From contig JAAYFA010000315.1 of the NCBI GenBank assembly GCA_012728445.1, forward strand, positions 1-30,043: a stretch of DNA of 30,043 nucleotides. The letters are read 5' to 3'. The position numbers were made by a program, and so were the translations under genes. The DNA is from Clostridiales bacterium (lineage in GTDB: Bacteria; Bacillota; Clostridia; Oscillospirales; Acutalibacteraceae). Under the pieces are notes generated by a model, which searched no databases, was not told the origin of the DNA, and saw only the letters and a program-made list of their open reading frames with translations. The first letter of the stretch is position 1. Each line of letters begins with the position of its first letter. Positions 29,993 to 30,043 of the stretch are shown one piece after another.

Positions 29993-30043
29993 GTCATCTG
30001 CGGGACGACACAGTCATCTGCGGGACGACACAGTCATCTGCGG
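29993..30043. repeat. 20-bp tandem repeat running off the window end
   Basis: The unit GTCATCTGCGGGACGACACA occurs head to tail at 29993-30012 and 30013-30032 and again, cut, at 30033-30043, all identical. Each unit has an imperfect dyad (GTCATC ... GACGAC, one mismatch). There are no spacers, so it is not a CRISPR array. The copy number cannot be known from this window. Confidence 0.85.

Noticed and set aside
29993..30043. CRISPR array at the window end
   Set aside because: The units are directly adjacent with no spacers and only 20 bp long, so it is a simple tandem repeat; no cas genes are in the window.

Overview
The window is a piece of a Bacillota (probably Clostridia) chromosome. Supporting signs are strong AGGAGG-type ribosome binding sites, TTG/GTG starts, a zinc-type S14, a cysteine-bearing S4, a KOW-domain protein between map and infA, a CpsB-type PHP phosphatase with Wzz/BY-kinase proteins, and a contiguous S10-spc-alpha ribosomal supercluster. 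No genus can be named safely from the sequence alone.

Layout. (1) Positions 1-9083 are the 3' part of an exopolysaccharide/capsule locus. It holds a cut glycosyltransferase, a family 2 glycosyltransferase, a pyruvyl-transferase-like protein and a membrane-anchored GH88/105-like protein. A clear sigma-A-type promoter then precedes cpsB and two tandem fused Wzz/tyrosine-autokinase paralogues. A NYN-LOTUS putative RNase follows. (2) Positions 9084-9810 carry two tiny related hydrophobic-peptide genes of 46 and 45 codons. Each has its own promoter candidate, ribosome binding site and hairpin terminator. (3) Positions 9811-25680 are the ribosomal supercluster rpsJ to rplQ, about 15.4 kb on the plus strand. 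It starts with an UP-element-like A/T tract, an extended -10 promoter and a ~300-nt structured leader containing an intrinsic-terminator-like hairpin. It ends with a perfect 15-bp terminator after rplQ. (4) Positions 25725-29969 hold a GNAT acetyltransferase on the minus strand and, divergently, a MATE exporter followed by a GH78 alpha-L-rhamnosidase-type enzyme. The window ends inside a 20-bp tandem repeat.

Working together. Region 1 should assemble sugar repeats (glycosyltransferases, pyruvyl decoration) and control chain export or length (BY-kinase pair opposed by CpsB phosphatase). Region 3 makes ribosomal proteins, the SecY channel, methionine aminopeptidase, IF-1 and the RNA polymerase alpha subunit. 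The MATE/GH78 pair looks like one transcription unit for export plus rhamnoside breakdown.

Main oddities. rpsJ (S10) carries an in-frame amber codon exactly where B. subtilis S10 has tyrosine, with the rest of S10 intact in the same frame. The supercluster lacks adk between secY and map. L17 carries a 118-residue Lys/Ala/Glu/Thr-rich tail. The two small peptides share a C-terminal signature and match no family known to me.
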